A DNA stretch of 64,000 nt. Source: Streptomyces sp. BHT-5-2. GTDB taxonomy: Bacteria; Actinomycetota; Actinomycetes; Streptomycetales; Streptomycetaceae. The stretch's first letter is position 1; each line of letters starts with the position of its first letter. The position numbers were made by a program, and so were the translations under genes. The stretch is from positions 5,146,001-5,210,000 of the forward strand of contig NZ_CP081496.1 of NCBI RefSeq assembly GCF_019774615.1, written 5' to 3'. The notes under the pieces were generated by a model, which saw only the letters and a program-made list of their open reading frames with translations, did not search any database and was not told the origin of the DNA. Shown piece by piece: positions 43,054 to 51,685 of the stretch.

Positions 43054-43281
43054 GGGTGCACCGCGCCGGCGGGGGCCGTTCGGTGCCGCCGCCGATGGTG
43101 CAGATCTCGCCGGGGCGGGCGGCGGTGCGGACCGCCTCGACGGTACCGGCCGGCGCCGCGGGACCACGTGGAGCGCCGCCCGCGCTCTGTGCTCCCCAAG
43201 TGCGCCCATGCGCTCCCGTGTGCGGTGCCCTGGCCGGGCAGTCTGCGGGTGCTCACCGTCCCCGCGCCCGGGAGGTGTTCC

Positions 43282-43923
43282 GTGCACACTCCGCCGCTGG
43301 TCGGCTGGTTGCTGGTGGTGCTCTGCGCCGCCACCGCCGGCTACTGCCTGTCCCGTATGCGCACCGGCCCGCCGGCCCAGCGGGTGACAGCCCGCGGCGA
43401 GGGCCTGATGGCGCTGGGCATGGCGGCCATGGCGCTGCCGGCGTCCGCGGTGGCGCCGCCCGCGTGGTCGCCCTGGCTGTACACCGCGGTGTTCGGCGCG
43501 GTGGCCCTGTGGGCGCTGGTGCGGCGCCATCTGCACCACGCGGTGGGTGCCCTGGCGATGGTCTACATGGCGCTGGCGATGGTGGGCATGGGCGGCATGC
43601 ACGACGCCCCGGGGACGTCCTCCGCGCACGGCGCGTCGGCGGCCGGGACGAGCGGCATGGCGGGCATGACCGGGATGCCGGGGGCATCGGGGGCGGCACA
43701 TGCCGCGCCGGCCGGTGTGCCGCTGCTCACCGGGCTGCTGCTGGCGTACTACGCGGTCTACGTGCTCACCGCCGGGGTCCGGCTGGCCCCGTCGGGCACG
43801 GCGGCCGCGGCCGGCCCGGCCGCCGGCGGCGCCCCCGGCGAGAGCGCGGGCCCACCCGTGGTCCTGCACGCGTGCCAGGTGGCCATGGGGCTGGGCATGC
43901 TGGCCATGTTGCTGGCGCTGTGA
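43282..43923 (+). CDS. DUF5134 family membrane protein, Met/His-rich loop
   Basis: 213 residues from the GTG at 43282, with GGGAGGTGTT upstream. Six or so hydrophobic segments (VGWLLVVLCAATAGYCL, GLMALGMAAMALPASAVA, LYTAVFGAVALWALV, LAMVYMALAMVGMGGM, LLTGLLLAYYAVYVLTAG, VAMGLGMLAMLLAL). The central loop is rich in Met, His, Gly and Ser (MGGMHDAPGTSSAHG, GMAGMTGMPGASGAAH), which looks suited to copper binding. A DUF5134 protein by overall pattern. It is followed 147 bases later by an M56 protease; in actinomycetes these types often sit with copper-related genes (recollection). Role not proven. Confidence 0.75.
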   Translation: MHTPPLVGWLLVVLCAATAGYCLSRMRTGPPAQRVTARGEGLMALGMAAMALPASAVAPPAWSPWLYTAVFGAVALWALVRRHLHHAVGALAMVYMALAMVGMGGMHDAPGTSSAHGASAAGTSGMAGMTGMPGASGAAHAAPAGVPLLTGLLLAYYAVYVLTAGVRLAPSGTAAAAGPAAGGAPGESAGPPVVLHACQVAMGLGMLAMLLAL

Positions 43924-44070
43924 CTCGCCGTGTCGCCGGCACCGTGCGGCGCGTCGGGGCGGCGGCCGTCGGCCTCCGTCCCCGGCCGCGCGCCGCCCCG
44001 GTGCGTGGTGTGCGTCACTTCCGTCGCGGGACCGTACCACCCGGTAGCAGCCCGCTCATAGGCTGACGTC

Positions 44071-45006
44071 ATGATGGTCCCCCTCACGCTGATGATCCTC
44101 GGCGTGCTGGCCGCGGCAACGGCGCCGCGTCTGATGACCCGTTGGGACTGGCCCGACCGCGAGCCGGTGCTGGCCCTGTGGGTGTGGCAGTGCGTGGTGG
44201 CGGGTGTCCTGCTGTGCTGCGGACTGGCCATGGCGCTGAGCGCGGCCGCCGCCTGGGAAGCGGTCCGCAGCCCCGTCTTCGGTTTCGCCCCGCGGGTCGT
44301 CGTCGAGGCGTACGCGCTGAACACCTACGGGCCGTGGGCCGGTGTGCTGGCGCTGCTGCTGGCGGGCGGCGGCGCGTGGACGGTGGTGGCGCTGACCCGT
44401 GAGGTGCGGGCGGCGCGGGCCCGCCGGCGGCGGCGCCGGGCCGAACTCCGGCGCCGTTCACCGCTGCTGCCCGGCGAGGACCCGCGCGGCGGCCGCCTGG
44501 TGGTCCTGGAGGGCGACCGGCCGGGGGCCTGGTGGCTGCGCGACCCGGCGCCCCAGTTCGTCATCACCACCTCGGCGTTGCAGCGCCTGAAGGGCCGTCA
44601 GCTCGATGCGCTGATCGCCCATGAGCAGGGGCACCTCCGGGCCCGGCACGACGTGCTGCTGCACTGCGCGTCGGCGCTGGCCGCCGGCTTCCCGCAGATC
44701 CCGGTGTTCGCGGCCTTCCGCGACCAGGTGCACCGGCTGGTCGAGATGGCCGCCGACGATGTCGCCTCGCGCCGCTTCGGCCGGCTGACCATCGCCCTGG
44801 CGCTGGTCGAACTCAACGAGGACAGCGGGGTGTTCGGGCCCTGCCCGCCGCAGCTCGCACAGGTCCCGCAGCGGGTGGACCGGTTGCTGGCCCCGGCCGC
44901 CCGCCTCACCCCGGGCCGCCGTCTGCGGTTGACCGCGTACGCCCTGCTGCTGCCCGCCGTCCCGCTCCTGGTGACGTTCGGCCCCGGCCTGAGCGCGCTG
45001 ACCTGA
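44071..45006 (+). CDS. M56-family (BlaR1-like) membrane metalloprotease
   Basis: 311 residues. Three hydrophobic N-terminal segments, then a cytosolic zinc-protease loop with ALIAHEQGHLRARHDVLLH (HExxH at about residues 184-188) and EMAADDVASRRFG (downstream zinc Glu/Asp), then a C-terminal membrane helix. M56 proteases usually act with a BlaI/CopY repressor encoded next door; none is present here. CATAGGCT just before the ATG suggests a leaderless promoter. Confidence 0.85.
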   Translation: MMVPLTLMILGVLAAATAPRLMTRWDWPDREPVLALWVWQCVVAGVLLCCGLAMALSAAAAWEAVRSPVFGFAPRVVVEAYALNTYGPWAGVLALLLAGGGAWTVVALTREVRAARARRRRRRAELRRRSPLLPGEDPRGGRLVVLEGDRPGAWWLRDPAPQFVITTSALQRLKGRQLDALIAHEQGHLRARHDVLLHCASALAAGFPQIPVFAAFRDQVHRLVEMAADDVASRRFGRLTIALALVELNEDSGVFGPCPPQLAQVPQRVDRLLAPAARLTPGRRLRLTAYALLLPAVPLLVTFGPGLSALT

Positions 45007-45037
45007 CGGACCGCCGGGCAACCGCCACCATGGCACC

Positions 45038-45826
45038 ATGACGACCACCAACGGCACACGCGGCGGTACGGCCGGCGGCGGGATCGACGGCGTGCTCTTC
45101 GACTTCTCCGGGACGCTGCTGCACATCGAGCCGGCCCTCTCCTGGCTCCGGGCGTCCCTGGCCGCCTTCCACGCCGCGCCCGGCACCCCACCGTGCCCCC
45201 TCACCGGCGACGAGACCGCCCGGCTGGCGGCCGACCTGGAGCGGGCCGGCGCCCTGCCCGGCGGCGCCATGCCCGTACGCGTCCCCGACGAGCTGGCCGC
45301 ACTGTGGGCCGTCCGGGACCGCGACACCCGGGACCACCGCGCCCTGTACACCGGTCTGGCCCGCCAAGTCCGCCTTCCCCACCCGGAGTTGTACGACCCG
45401 CCCGGCGACGCCCGTTCCCTCTACGACGCCCTCTACGAGCGCCACCGGACCCCGGACGCCTGGCTGCCCTACCCCGACGCCGCCGAGGTGCTGACCACGT
45501 TGCACCACCGCGGCATCCGCACCGGCCTGCTCAGCAACATCGGCTGGGACCTCCGTCCGGTCCTGCGCGCGCACGGCCTCCACCGCCATCTGACCGCCTG
45601 CGTCCTCTCCTACGAACACGCCCTCCAGAAACCGGACCCGCGGCTCTTCACGCTCGCCTGCCGGGAGTTGGGGGTGGCCCCGCCGCGCGTGCTGATGGTC
45701 GGCGACGACCGCACCGCGGACGGGGGCGCCACCGCCGTCGGCTGCGCCTACTTCCCGGTCGAGCCGCTCCCCGTACACCGCCGGCCGGGCGGACTGCGGC
45801 CGGTGCTGGACGTGGTGGGGGGCTGA
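45038..45826 (+). CDS. HAD-superfamily hydrolase with altered motif I
   Basis: 262 residues. HAD Rossmann protein: motif I DGVLFDFSGTLLH, motif II GIRTGLLSNIGWD, a Lys in YEHALQKPDPRLFTLA, and motif IV LMVGDDRTADGGATAVGCAY. Motif I reads DFSGT: the nucleophile Asp is kept but the usual second Asp (acid/base) is Ser, as in phosphonatase/dehalogenase-like branches, so it may not be a simple phosphatase. It starts 31 bases after the M56 stop; co-transcription is possible. Confidence 0.82.
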   Translation: MTTTNGTRGGTAGGGIDGVLFDFSGTLLHIEPALSWLRASLAAFHAAPGTPPCPLTGDETARLAADLERAGALPGGAMPVRVPDELAALWAVRDRDTRDHRALYTGLARQVRLPHPELYDPPGDARSLYDALYERHRTPDAWLPYPDAAEVLTTLHHRGIRTGLLSNIGWDLRPVLRAHGLHRHLTACVLSYEHALQKPDPRLFTLACRELGVAPPRVLMVGDDRTADGGATAVGCAYFPVEPLPVHRRPGGLRPVLDVVGG

Positions 45827-46063
45827 CGGAGCGGGGCGTCGGGGCGGGGCGGGGCTCGTCAGGGCGTGTGTGCGCCGCGGGGCGCCTTACCCGGGAGGTA
45901 ATCGCGAGATCGCCGTCCCCCCGACAGGATGGGGATCCGTTCGAGCGATGGCTGAGGGGACGGCGGCCCGACCGGCCGCCGACCCGTCACGGCCGCTCTC
46001 GACGCCGCAACGCCCCAATCGGGGCACCACTCCCCCTCCCCGCCCCCGAAGGGACACCCCGCC

Positions 46064-46543
46064 ATGACCACGACCACGCCGACGACCACCCGCGCCCTGG
46101 TGGAGGAACTGCTGCGCCGGATCGGCGAGGGCGACGCCGAGCGCATCGCCGAGCGGTACGCCGACGGCGCCGACTGGCGGCTGGACTGGCCGGCGGACGA
46201 GCACGGCCGCGCCGCCACGCCCTGGATCCGGCACCGCGCCTCGCGTGCCGACGCCGCCGCCCACTACCGCGAACTCGCCGCGCACCACGTCCCCGGGGCC
46301 GCGGACACCCGGATCGAGCGGATCCTCGTGGACGGCCCGGACGCCGTCGTCCTCGGCGAGATCCGCCAGACCGCCCGGCCCACCGGACGCGCCTACCGCG
46401 CCCGCTTCGCCCTCCATCTCACCTTCGAGAACGGCCTGGTCACCCGCCATCACGTCTACGAGGACAGCCTCGCCGTGGCCCAGGCGTTCACCCCGAGGAC
46501 CGGCCCGTCAGCTCATGAGGAACGCCGCGTCCCAGCCGCCTGA
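46064..46543 (+). CDS. SnoaL-like / NTF2-fold protein
   Basis: 159 residues, ATG at 46064 with GAAGGG upstream. NTF2-like cone fold: ALVEELLRRIGEGDAERIAE, RYADGADWRLDWPADEHGRA, IERILVDGPDAVVLGEIRQT, ARFALHLTFENGLVTRHHVY, EDSLAVAQAF. Small family with isomerase, hydratase or binding roles. Its last 36 bases overlap the end of the oppositely oriented LanC-like gene. Confidence 0.82.
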   Translation: MTTTTPTTTRALVEELLRRIGEGDAERIAERYADGADWRLDWPADEHGRAATPWIRHRASRADAAAHYRELAAHHVPGAADTRIERILVDGPDAVVLGEIRQTARPTGRAYRARFALHLTFENGLVTRHHVYEDSLAVAQAFTPRTGPSAHEERRVPAA

Positions 46544-47950
46544 GCCCTCCGGCATCGCTCCCCGGCGGGCATCGGCGTAGTCGGCCAGCACGAGGGCGAC
46601 CCCGGCGGCGCCGTCCAACAGGCCGGGGTGGTCGACCCGGTGCGGCACCGGCTTCGATACGGAGAAGGGCGGCAGAACCTGCCGATACCCGAAGGGAGTT
46701 CGGGCGTCGAACTCCGCCACCAGCTCCCGGGCGAGGTCGTCCGCCGCGGCCCACAGCGCCGTGGACCCGCCGGCGGCGGCCATCCGGCCGACGATGTGCA
46801 GGACACCCGCGCGTCCGTGGCAGAAGCCGGGGTCGACCGGCCCGGCCGGATCGCGCGGGCGCTGCACCAGGCCGTGGATCGCGTCCTCGGCCAGGGCGGT
46901 CATCCGGTGGTCGCCGAGCGCGTGCCCGGCCAGATGCAGGCTCCAGGCGATCCCGGCCGTCCCGTAGCACCATCCCGGGCCGCTGCTCGCGCCCGCGTCC
47001 CGGGACGGCCGGCGCTGCCGGGACGGCGGGGAGGGATTTCCGGGCGCCTCCGGGAAGGCGGCGACGCGCCCGGGCCACTGGATCCCCCGGTCGTCGGTGC
47101 GCCCCACGCCCACCACCCAGTCGGCGATGCGGCGGATGGCATCCGGCATCCCCGGCACCCGGTGCCCGGCACGGTGTGCCAACGACATCAGCGCGAGCGG
47201 TCCGCAAATGCCGTGCGCGACACCGACGTTGAGGTCGCCGCGCGGGAACTCGGCGCGATCACGCGGGACGAGGTACCGGTCCGGGGCGCACCACCACCCC
47301 GGCACCGGACTCCCGTCGCCTTCCGCGGGCCGGACGGGACGCGTCATCTCGACCAGGTGGCCCAGGACTTCGTGGAGCGCCTGCGCGCACGGCTCGTCGC
47401 CGCCGTCGGCTGCCGCCAGGAGTCCGCGGGCCTGACCTGCCAGACCCGAGATCACGTCGTAGTCGCTGTACGCGAGCCCCGGGCCGTACTGCTGACGTCG
47501 CGTCACCAGTCGGGCGACATGCGCCCGGACGTAGGCGGCGTGCACCTCGGTGCAGCGCGCCAGCAGCCGGGTGTAACCACCGTGCGCGTCCGCATGGAGC
47601 CGTGCGGGAAGCAGCAGATCGCCGACCGTGGCGGGGCCGGCGGTGGACGCCGCCGCCACGGCTGCCGCGAGATGGGCGTGTGCGACCGCCGCGTACCGCG
47701 CCTCGTCCCGGGCACAGCGGGTGTGCAGCAGCGCGATGCCGGGGTGTCCCAGCAGCAGTGACGCCGGCTGCCAGGCGGGCTGTCGCAGCTCGGGGGGCAG
47801 CGCGGCGAACGCCGTACGGGCGGTGCCGGCCACCTGCTCCGGCGACGTCAGCAGCCCGGCGACGCGGTGGGCGATGCCCGAGGCCGTGTCGCACAGCGCG
47901 GGGGCTGCGGGAGATCCGGATGGCGTGGAAGGTGTCGAGGACACGGTCAT
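46508..47950 (-). CDS. Lanthipeptide cyclase (LanC-like)
   Basis: 480 residues; the ATG at 47950 overlaps the LanB stop (ATGA). LanC fold of repeated helices with the zinc-site motifs GICGPLALMSLAHRAGHR, GWCYGTAGIAWSLHLAGHAL (zinc Cys, about residue 327) and FCHGRAGVLHIVGRMA (zinc Cys-His, about residue 376), and a last GLLDGAAGVALVLADY. It adds Cys thiols to dehydroamino acids to close lanthionine rings. Forms an operon with the precursor (51262-51405) and LanB. An insertion of low-complexity residues (EAPGNPSPPSRQRRPSRDAG) precedes the zinc core. Confidence 0.9.
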   Translation of the reverse strand: MTVSSTPSTPSGSPAAPALCDTASGIAHRVAGLLTSPEQVAGTARTAFAALPPELRQPAWQPASLLLGHPGIALLHTRCARDEARYAAVAHAHLAAAVAAASTAGPATVGDLLLPARLHADAHGGYTRLLARCTEVHAAYVRAHVARLVTRRQQYGPGLAYSDYDVISGLAGQARGLLAAADGGDEPCAQALHEVLGHLVEMTRPVRPAEGDGSPVPGWWCAPDRYLVPRDRAEFPRGDLNVGVAHGICGPLALMSLAHRAGHRVPGMPDAIRRIADWVVGVGRTDDRGIQWPGRVAAFPEAPGNPSPPSRQRRPSRDAGASSGPGWCYGTAGIAWSLHLAGHALGDHRMTALAEDAIHGLVQRPRDPAGPVDPGFCHGRAGVLHIVGRMAAAGGSTALWAAADDLARELVAEFDARTPFGYRQVLPPFSVSKPVPHRVDHPGLLDGAAGVALVLADYADARRGAMPEGSGGWDAAFLMS

Positions 47951-50900
47951 CCGGTGTTCCGCTTCCGACCGCGCCACAGTGCCAGGGCCTCACGGGCCGT
48001 CGCATGGGCCGTGAGTTCCTGTTCGGGGCGGGGGCCGAGCAGCCGGTTGCAGTGCATATGGGTCAGGCTCAGGGCGATCCGTCCCCGCCGGTCGGGGTCC
48101 GTCGCTCCGGCGGACAGCGCCTCGCGCAGATCGGCCAGTGCCGGGCCGCGGGTGCGCCACCCCGCGTCCCGGCCGTCCGCAGCGGCCGGCGGCCGGGGCC
48201 TGGCACGGGCGTCCAGCAGAGCGGCCACCGCCTGCTTCCGGTCCCGCGGTATCCCGCCCCGGCGCGCCAGCACCGGCGGGCCGCTGAGCCAGCCGAGCGC
48301 CTCGTCCGGGGAGCCGAGACCGGTCACGATGTCGAGGATGCCCAGTGCGGCCGGCACCGTCGGATCGTCCGGCCGGCCGGCAGCCGTCGCCAACAGGGAG
48401 ACGACGGCCTGGCTGTCGGCGTGGAAGAGGCGCTCGGCGTGATCGATGGCGTCCGGTCCTCCGTAGCGCTCGGTCTCGGGCTCGTAGGTGTCCAGGGCCA
48501 CCCTCCCGAGGACCCCTGCCTCCGCGCGGGCCCGTGCCCAGGCATGGAGTTCGGGCAGCAGCACCGGCCACAGGGACCGCGGATCGCCGTGGAAGCGCAG
48601 CCGGATGTGCGGTGTCGGATCCTCGTAACGGAGGAAGAACCAGCGGTCGACGCCGGCTCTGCGCAGCAGGTCGGGATCGGTCGGCGTGCCGAGATGGCGG
48701 GCCAGCACCTCCGGCTGGCGGTCCGGCGGCACATGGATCTTCGCGTAGAGCCACTCGCCTCCGGGCAGGTGCGCACGCGCTCCGGGCGGACGGGGACGTG
48801 CCCCGCCGCCGTCGGCGCCAGTCGTCGGGGGCGGGGACGGGGGCGGTGCTGCGGGGGCGGCGGTCCGCGCGATGCCCTGAGCGGCGCGCGAACGACCGGT
48901 GGCGCGCGAACGACCAACGGACCTGCCGAAGACCGGAAAGAAGAACTCCGCGGCATGGGCGCCCTCGGGTCCCCGGAACCACTGCCTGCCCGCCCGGCCG
49001 CCGACGTGTTCGACGACCCTCAGACCGGGCGCCCGCCGCACCTCGTCGCGGAACACCAGGAGGTGCAGCGGATCGTCGAGGTCGACCGCGACGCGGTGAT
49101 CGGCCTTGGCCAGCAGCACCTGCCCGGGCACGTCCCAGCGCCGCCGCCACCGCCCGACCTGTCCGCTCCACTCCCTGTCGTCCGCGCGGTCGGCCGCGGC
49201 GCACAGCGCCCGGTCCGGCAGCCAGCGCGCCGGGGACAGCACGGTCCGGCCGTGGCGCACCCGTGGCAGCGCGGGAGCCGAGGCCCAGCCGCCCCAGCTC
49301 CACGGCACGCAGAAGTCCCGTCCCTCCTGCCCCACCTCCAGCAGGAACCGTGCCACGTACGGGAGATGACGGCTGCTCGGGTTGAGCATCGAGTACGACA
49401 GCGGCCGCACCCGTCGGCCGGTCGCCCGGTCGACCAGCCGGAGGGCGTCCGCATCCGCGTACACCGCCAGGTTCTCCAGGCGCAGATCGTGCACCGCCTC
49501 CGCCGCGGCAGCGGGTCCGACGCCCAGCGGGATGCGGTGGGACAGCCACTGCGGAACGGCGGAGACATTGGCCGACCGCAGCACCCTGGGACGGAAGGCG
49601 ACACAGGCGGGGATCTCGTCGTCCGGTGCGCTCCGCTCGGTGCGCAGCGCCAGCTCCCGAACCCGCGCGGCCGCCCGGCCGAGCACCGGCGCGAACCGGC
49701 TGAACGTCGCGCCGGCCAGCGGCGACACCGCCTGGGGCGCCAGCACCAGCTGGAAGTCCCCGCCGCACAGGGCGTCCCAGCCCGTGGCCAGCAGTTCCGC
49801 CCCCACCTCCATGCTCTGCGGCGCCGGCCCGCGCTCCGCCGGCTCCAGGGCGCGTACGGTCTCCTCGTCGAGCACCACTTCCCGGCCGCCGTCGCGGGCC
49901 GCGGCCATCAGCAGCTCGCCGAGCACCCGGTCGCGCGTCCCGTCCACGGGGGCGGGCGGGGGCGCGCCGGGCCGCCGGTAGTCGCGGGGCAGTCCCAACC
50001 CATGGACCTCGTCGAGCAGTTCCAGCACCGGAACCTGCCGGTCGGTGCCGTACCTCTCCAGGAAGGCCAGATGACAGTCGCGCAGGTGCGGGTTGCCCCG
50101 GTGAACGGGGGAGGTCCGCCACAGCACCGTCGCGGCCCGTTCCGCTTCCCGGGCCACTTCCCACGGCAGGGTCAGCCGCACTTCCAACGCCAGGTCCGTC
50201 TGCAGGACGTCCTCGGCGGGCCGCACCGCCCGCATCCGCTCGCGAACGGCGGCCAGCCGGGCATGCCGGCCTCCGCCACCCGACGCACCACCATCCGACG
50301 ACCGCAAATCCCTCTGGATCTCGTTCAGTTGATGGACGACAGGGTGCTCAACACTCCCCAACCGTCCGCACACATACCCCAGCGGATCGGTGCAGTCGGG
50401 CGGCGGCAACAGGTCACTGAGCAGGAATCCGCCACGGACAAGTTGCCGGATGCCGCCTTCGATCGCGCCGTCGGGCGCATGGGGGAACTCCCGCCGCCCC
50501 GCCTCCACCAGCCGAGGAAACGACGTGGGACGAGCCGCGGCCGCCATGAGCTCCCGCACCACCCCCGTATGACGCACGGAAGCCGCCAACTGCCGCACTC
50601 CATCACGTTCATGATGATCGATCAACACCAGCCGGCCGTCCCGCACTGCGTGCAGGTTGTTGGCCGTGAGCCGCGAACGTTCCAGTACGGCGGGGACGTC
50701 GAGCAGTGCCTCCAGAACGCCGTCCAGCCAGGCCGCGTCCGGTCGGGTCACGCTGCGCCCGACGCCGACCGGGCCTCGCGCGGGCGCGGATCCGAATCCG
50801 GCGAGCCCGACCCCCGCGAAGAGCCCGAAGGGCGTGGGTCGGTGGGACATCCGCGAGTGGTACTTGACCATCGAGAGCGCGATACGGCGCAGCGACTTGA

Positions 50901-51186
50901 GCCTGAGCCGCTCCCCGGCCACGGCGCGGCCGACCTCCGCCGCCAGGCTCTCGCCGGCCAGGTCCACCGCCTCCATGAGCCGTGGCTCGGCGGCGAGTTC
51001 GACTATCCGCCGGCGCAACCAGGCTTCTTCGTCCCGGGCGTCTTCGGGCGGGGTGCCGTCGTGCGGGGCGTCATGCGAAGGCAGCGGGAGAGCCGCGGCC
51101 CGTACCAGAGCCAGTTCCCCGCACTCGAAATCCACATCACCCGTACCAGCCACGGCCGCCCCGCCCCCCTCCACACACCGCTTCAC
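47947..51186 (-). CDS. Full-length class I lanthipeptide dehydratase (LanB)
   Basis: 1079 residues from the GTG at 51186; a GTG a few codons later is also possible. It combines the tRNA-Glu-dependent glutamylation domain (ELALVRAAALPLP, SLRRIALSMVKYHSRMSHRP, TPFGLFAGV; core to about residue 750) and, after a Pro/Ala linker of about 55 residues, the elimination domain (LYAKIHVPPDRQPEVLARHL, WFFLRYEDPTPHIRLRFHGD, from about residue 810). It makes Dha and Dhb from Ser and Thr of the precursor. Unlike split thiopeptide-type systems, both domains are in one chain. Transporter, protease and regulator genes are not adjacent. Confidence 0.92.
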   Translation of the reverse strand: MKRCVEGGGAAVAGTGDVDFECGELALVRAAALPLPSHDAPHDGTPPEDARDEEAWLRRRIVELAAEPRLMEAVDLAGESLAAEVGRAVAGERLRLKSLRRIALSMVKYHSRMSHRPTPFGLFAGVGLAGFGSAPARGPVGVGRSVTRPDAAWLDGVLEALLDVPAVLERSRLTANNLHAVRDGRLVLIDHHERDGVRQLAASVRHTGVVRELMAAAARPTSFPRLVEAGRREFPHAPDGAIEGGIRQLVRGGFLLSDLLPPPDCTDPLGYVCGRLGSVEHPVVHQLNEIQRDLRSSDGGASGGGGRHARLAAVRERMRAVRPAEDVLQTDLALEVRLTLPWEVAREAERAATVLWRTSPVHRGNPHLRDCHLAFLERYGTDRQVPVLELLDEVHGLGLPRDYRRPGAPPPAPVDGTRDRVLGELLMAAARDGGREVVLDEETVRALEPAERGPAPQSMEVGAELLATGWDALCGGDFQLVLAPQAVSPLAGATFSRFAPVLGRAAARVRELALRTERSAPDDEIPACVAFRPRVLRSANVSAVPQWLSHRIPLGVGPAAAAEAVHDLRLENLAVYADADALRLVDRATGRRVRPLSYSMLNPSSRHLPYVARFLLEVGQEGRDFCVPWSWGGWASAPALPRVRHGRTVLSPARWLPDRALCAAADRADDREWSGQVGRWRRRWDVPGQVLLAKADHRVAVDLDDPLHLLVFRDEVRRAPGLRVVEHVGGRAGRQWFRGPEGAHAAEFFFPVFGRSVGRSRATGRSRAAQGIARTAAPAAPPPSPPPTTGADGGGARPRPPGARAHLPGGEWLYAKIHVPPDRQPEVLARHLGTPTDPDLLRRAGVDRWFFLRYEDPTPHIRLRFHGDPRSLWPVLLPELHAWARARAEAGVLGRVALDTYEPETERYGGPDAIDHAERLFHADSQAVVSLLATAAGRPDDPTVPAALGILDIVTGLGSPDEALGWLSGPPVLARRGGIPRDRKQAVAALLDARARPRPPAAADGRDAGWRTRGPALADLREALSAGATDPDRRGRIALSLTHMHCNRLLGPRPEQELTAHATAREALALWRGRKRNTG

Positions 51187-51213
51187 CCGGCCCGCCTGGT
51201 CTGCCCGGCAACG

Positions 51214-51254
51214 GTGCGGGGCGGCAGGGAAGACGTCCCGGCACCACCCCGCAC
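51214..51254 (-). promoter_or_regulatory. Hairpin between precursor and LanB genes
   Basis: An 11-bp stem with one G-T pair (51214-51224 with 51244-51254) and a 19-base loop in the 75-base gap. It probably attenuates transcription or stabilises the precursor message so that more peptide than enzyme is made. Confidence 0.55.
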
Positions 51255-51261
51255 CCGTGAC

Positions 51262-51405
51262 TCAGCCGCAGCTCCAGGACGTGGGCGGACACACCTGCGT
51301 CATCAGCTTCGCGCTCTGGTTCTCCACGGCGACCGTGGCCGGCTCCATGATGTCCACGTCCAGGTCGAGGTCGAATTCGTCCATGCTGGTGGTGACGTTT
51401 TCCAC
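51262..51405 (-). CDS. Class I lanthipeptide precursor, FxLD type
   Basis: 47 residues from the GTG at 51405 with GGAGGG six bases upstream. The leader is acidic and contains FDLDLDVDI at residues 11-19, the FxLD/FNLD-like recognition box for LanB. The C-terminal core region holds Ser31, Thr36, Cys39, Thr42, Ser43, Ser45 and Cys46 and ends TQVCPPTSWSCG, so at most two lanthionine-type rings can form. It stands 75 bases before LanB, separated by a hairpin. It is short enough to be missed by routine gene finding. Where the leader is cut and which Ser/Thr are used are unknown; no peptidase is adjacent. Confidence 0.85.
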   Translation of the reverse strand: MENVTTSMDEFDLDLDVDIMEPATVAVENQSAKLMTQVCPPTSWSCG

Positions 51406-51478
51406 GATCCCTCCAAAGAAAAGACGTTCAATTCTGGAGCATTTCCTGCGGTGCGGAGATCTTCCGCAACCGCCGGGT

Positions 51479-51508
51479 ATTCCATCCGAGGGCCACAGAA
51501 CACGTCAA
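51479..51508 (-). promoter_or_regulatory. Candidate promoter of the lanthipeptide operon
   Basis: Minus-strand TTGACG (51503-51508) and TGGAAT (51479-51484) with 18 bases between, about 74 bases before the precursor start. The -35 is good, the -10 moderate. Confidence 0.45.
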
Positions 51509-51685
51509 GTGCCTTTGTCACATGCACCATTCACCACCAACTCCTCACGAACGGACTCCCCCCGGCGGGCATCGCCCCTCAATGGACGTCGTTGTCGGGG
51601 TGGGCCCGCAATTACTCCTGACCTGACCCCTCGGCCCCTCGGCCCCTCTGCGCCCGTGTGCCCTTCGTCGGAGCCCGTGAGGTGC

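Noticed and set aside
51303..51530. 75-codon minus-strand frame overlapping the lanthipeptide precursor
   Set aside because: Wrong frame relative to the FDLDLD precursor; its C-terminal part is a Ser/Thr/Arg shadow and its N-terminal part is the untranslated leader.
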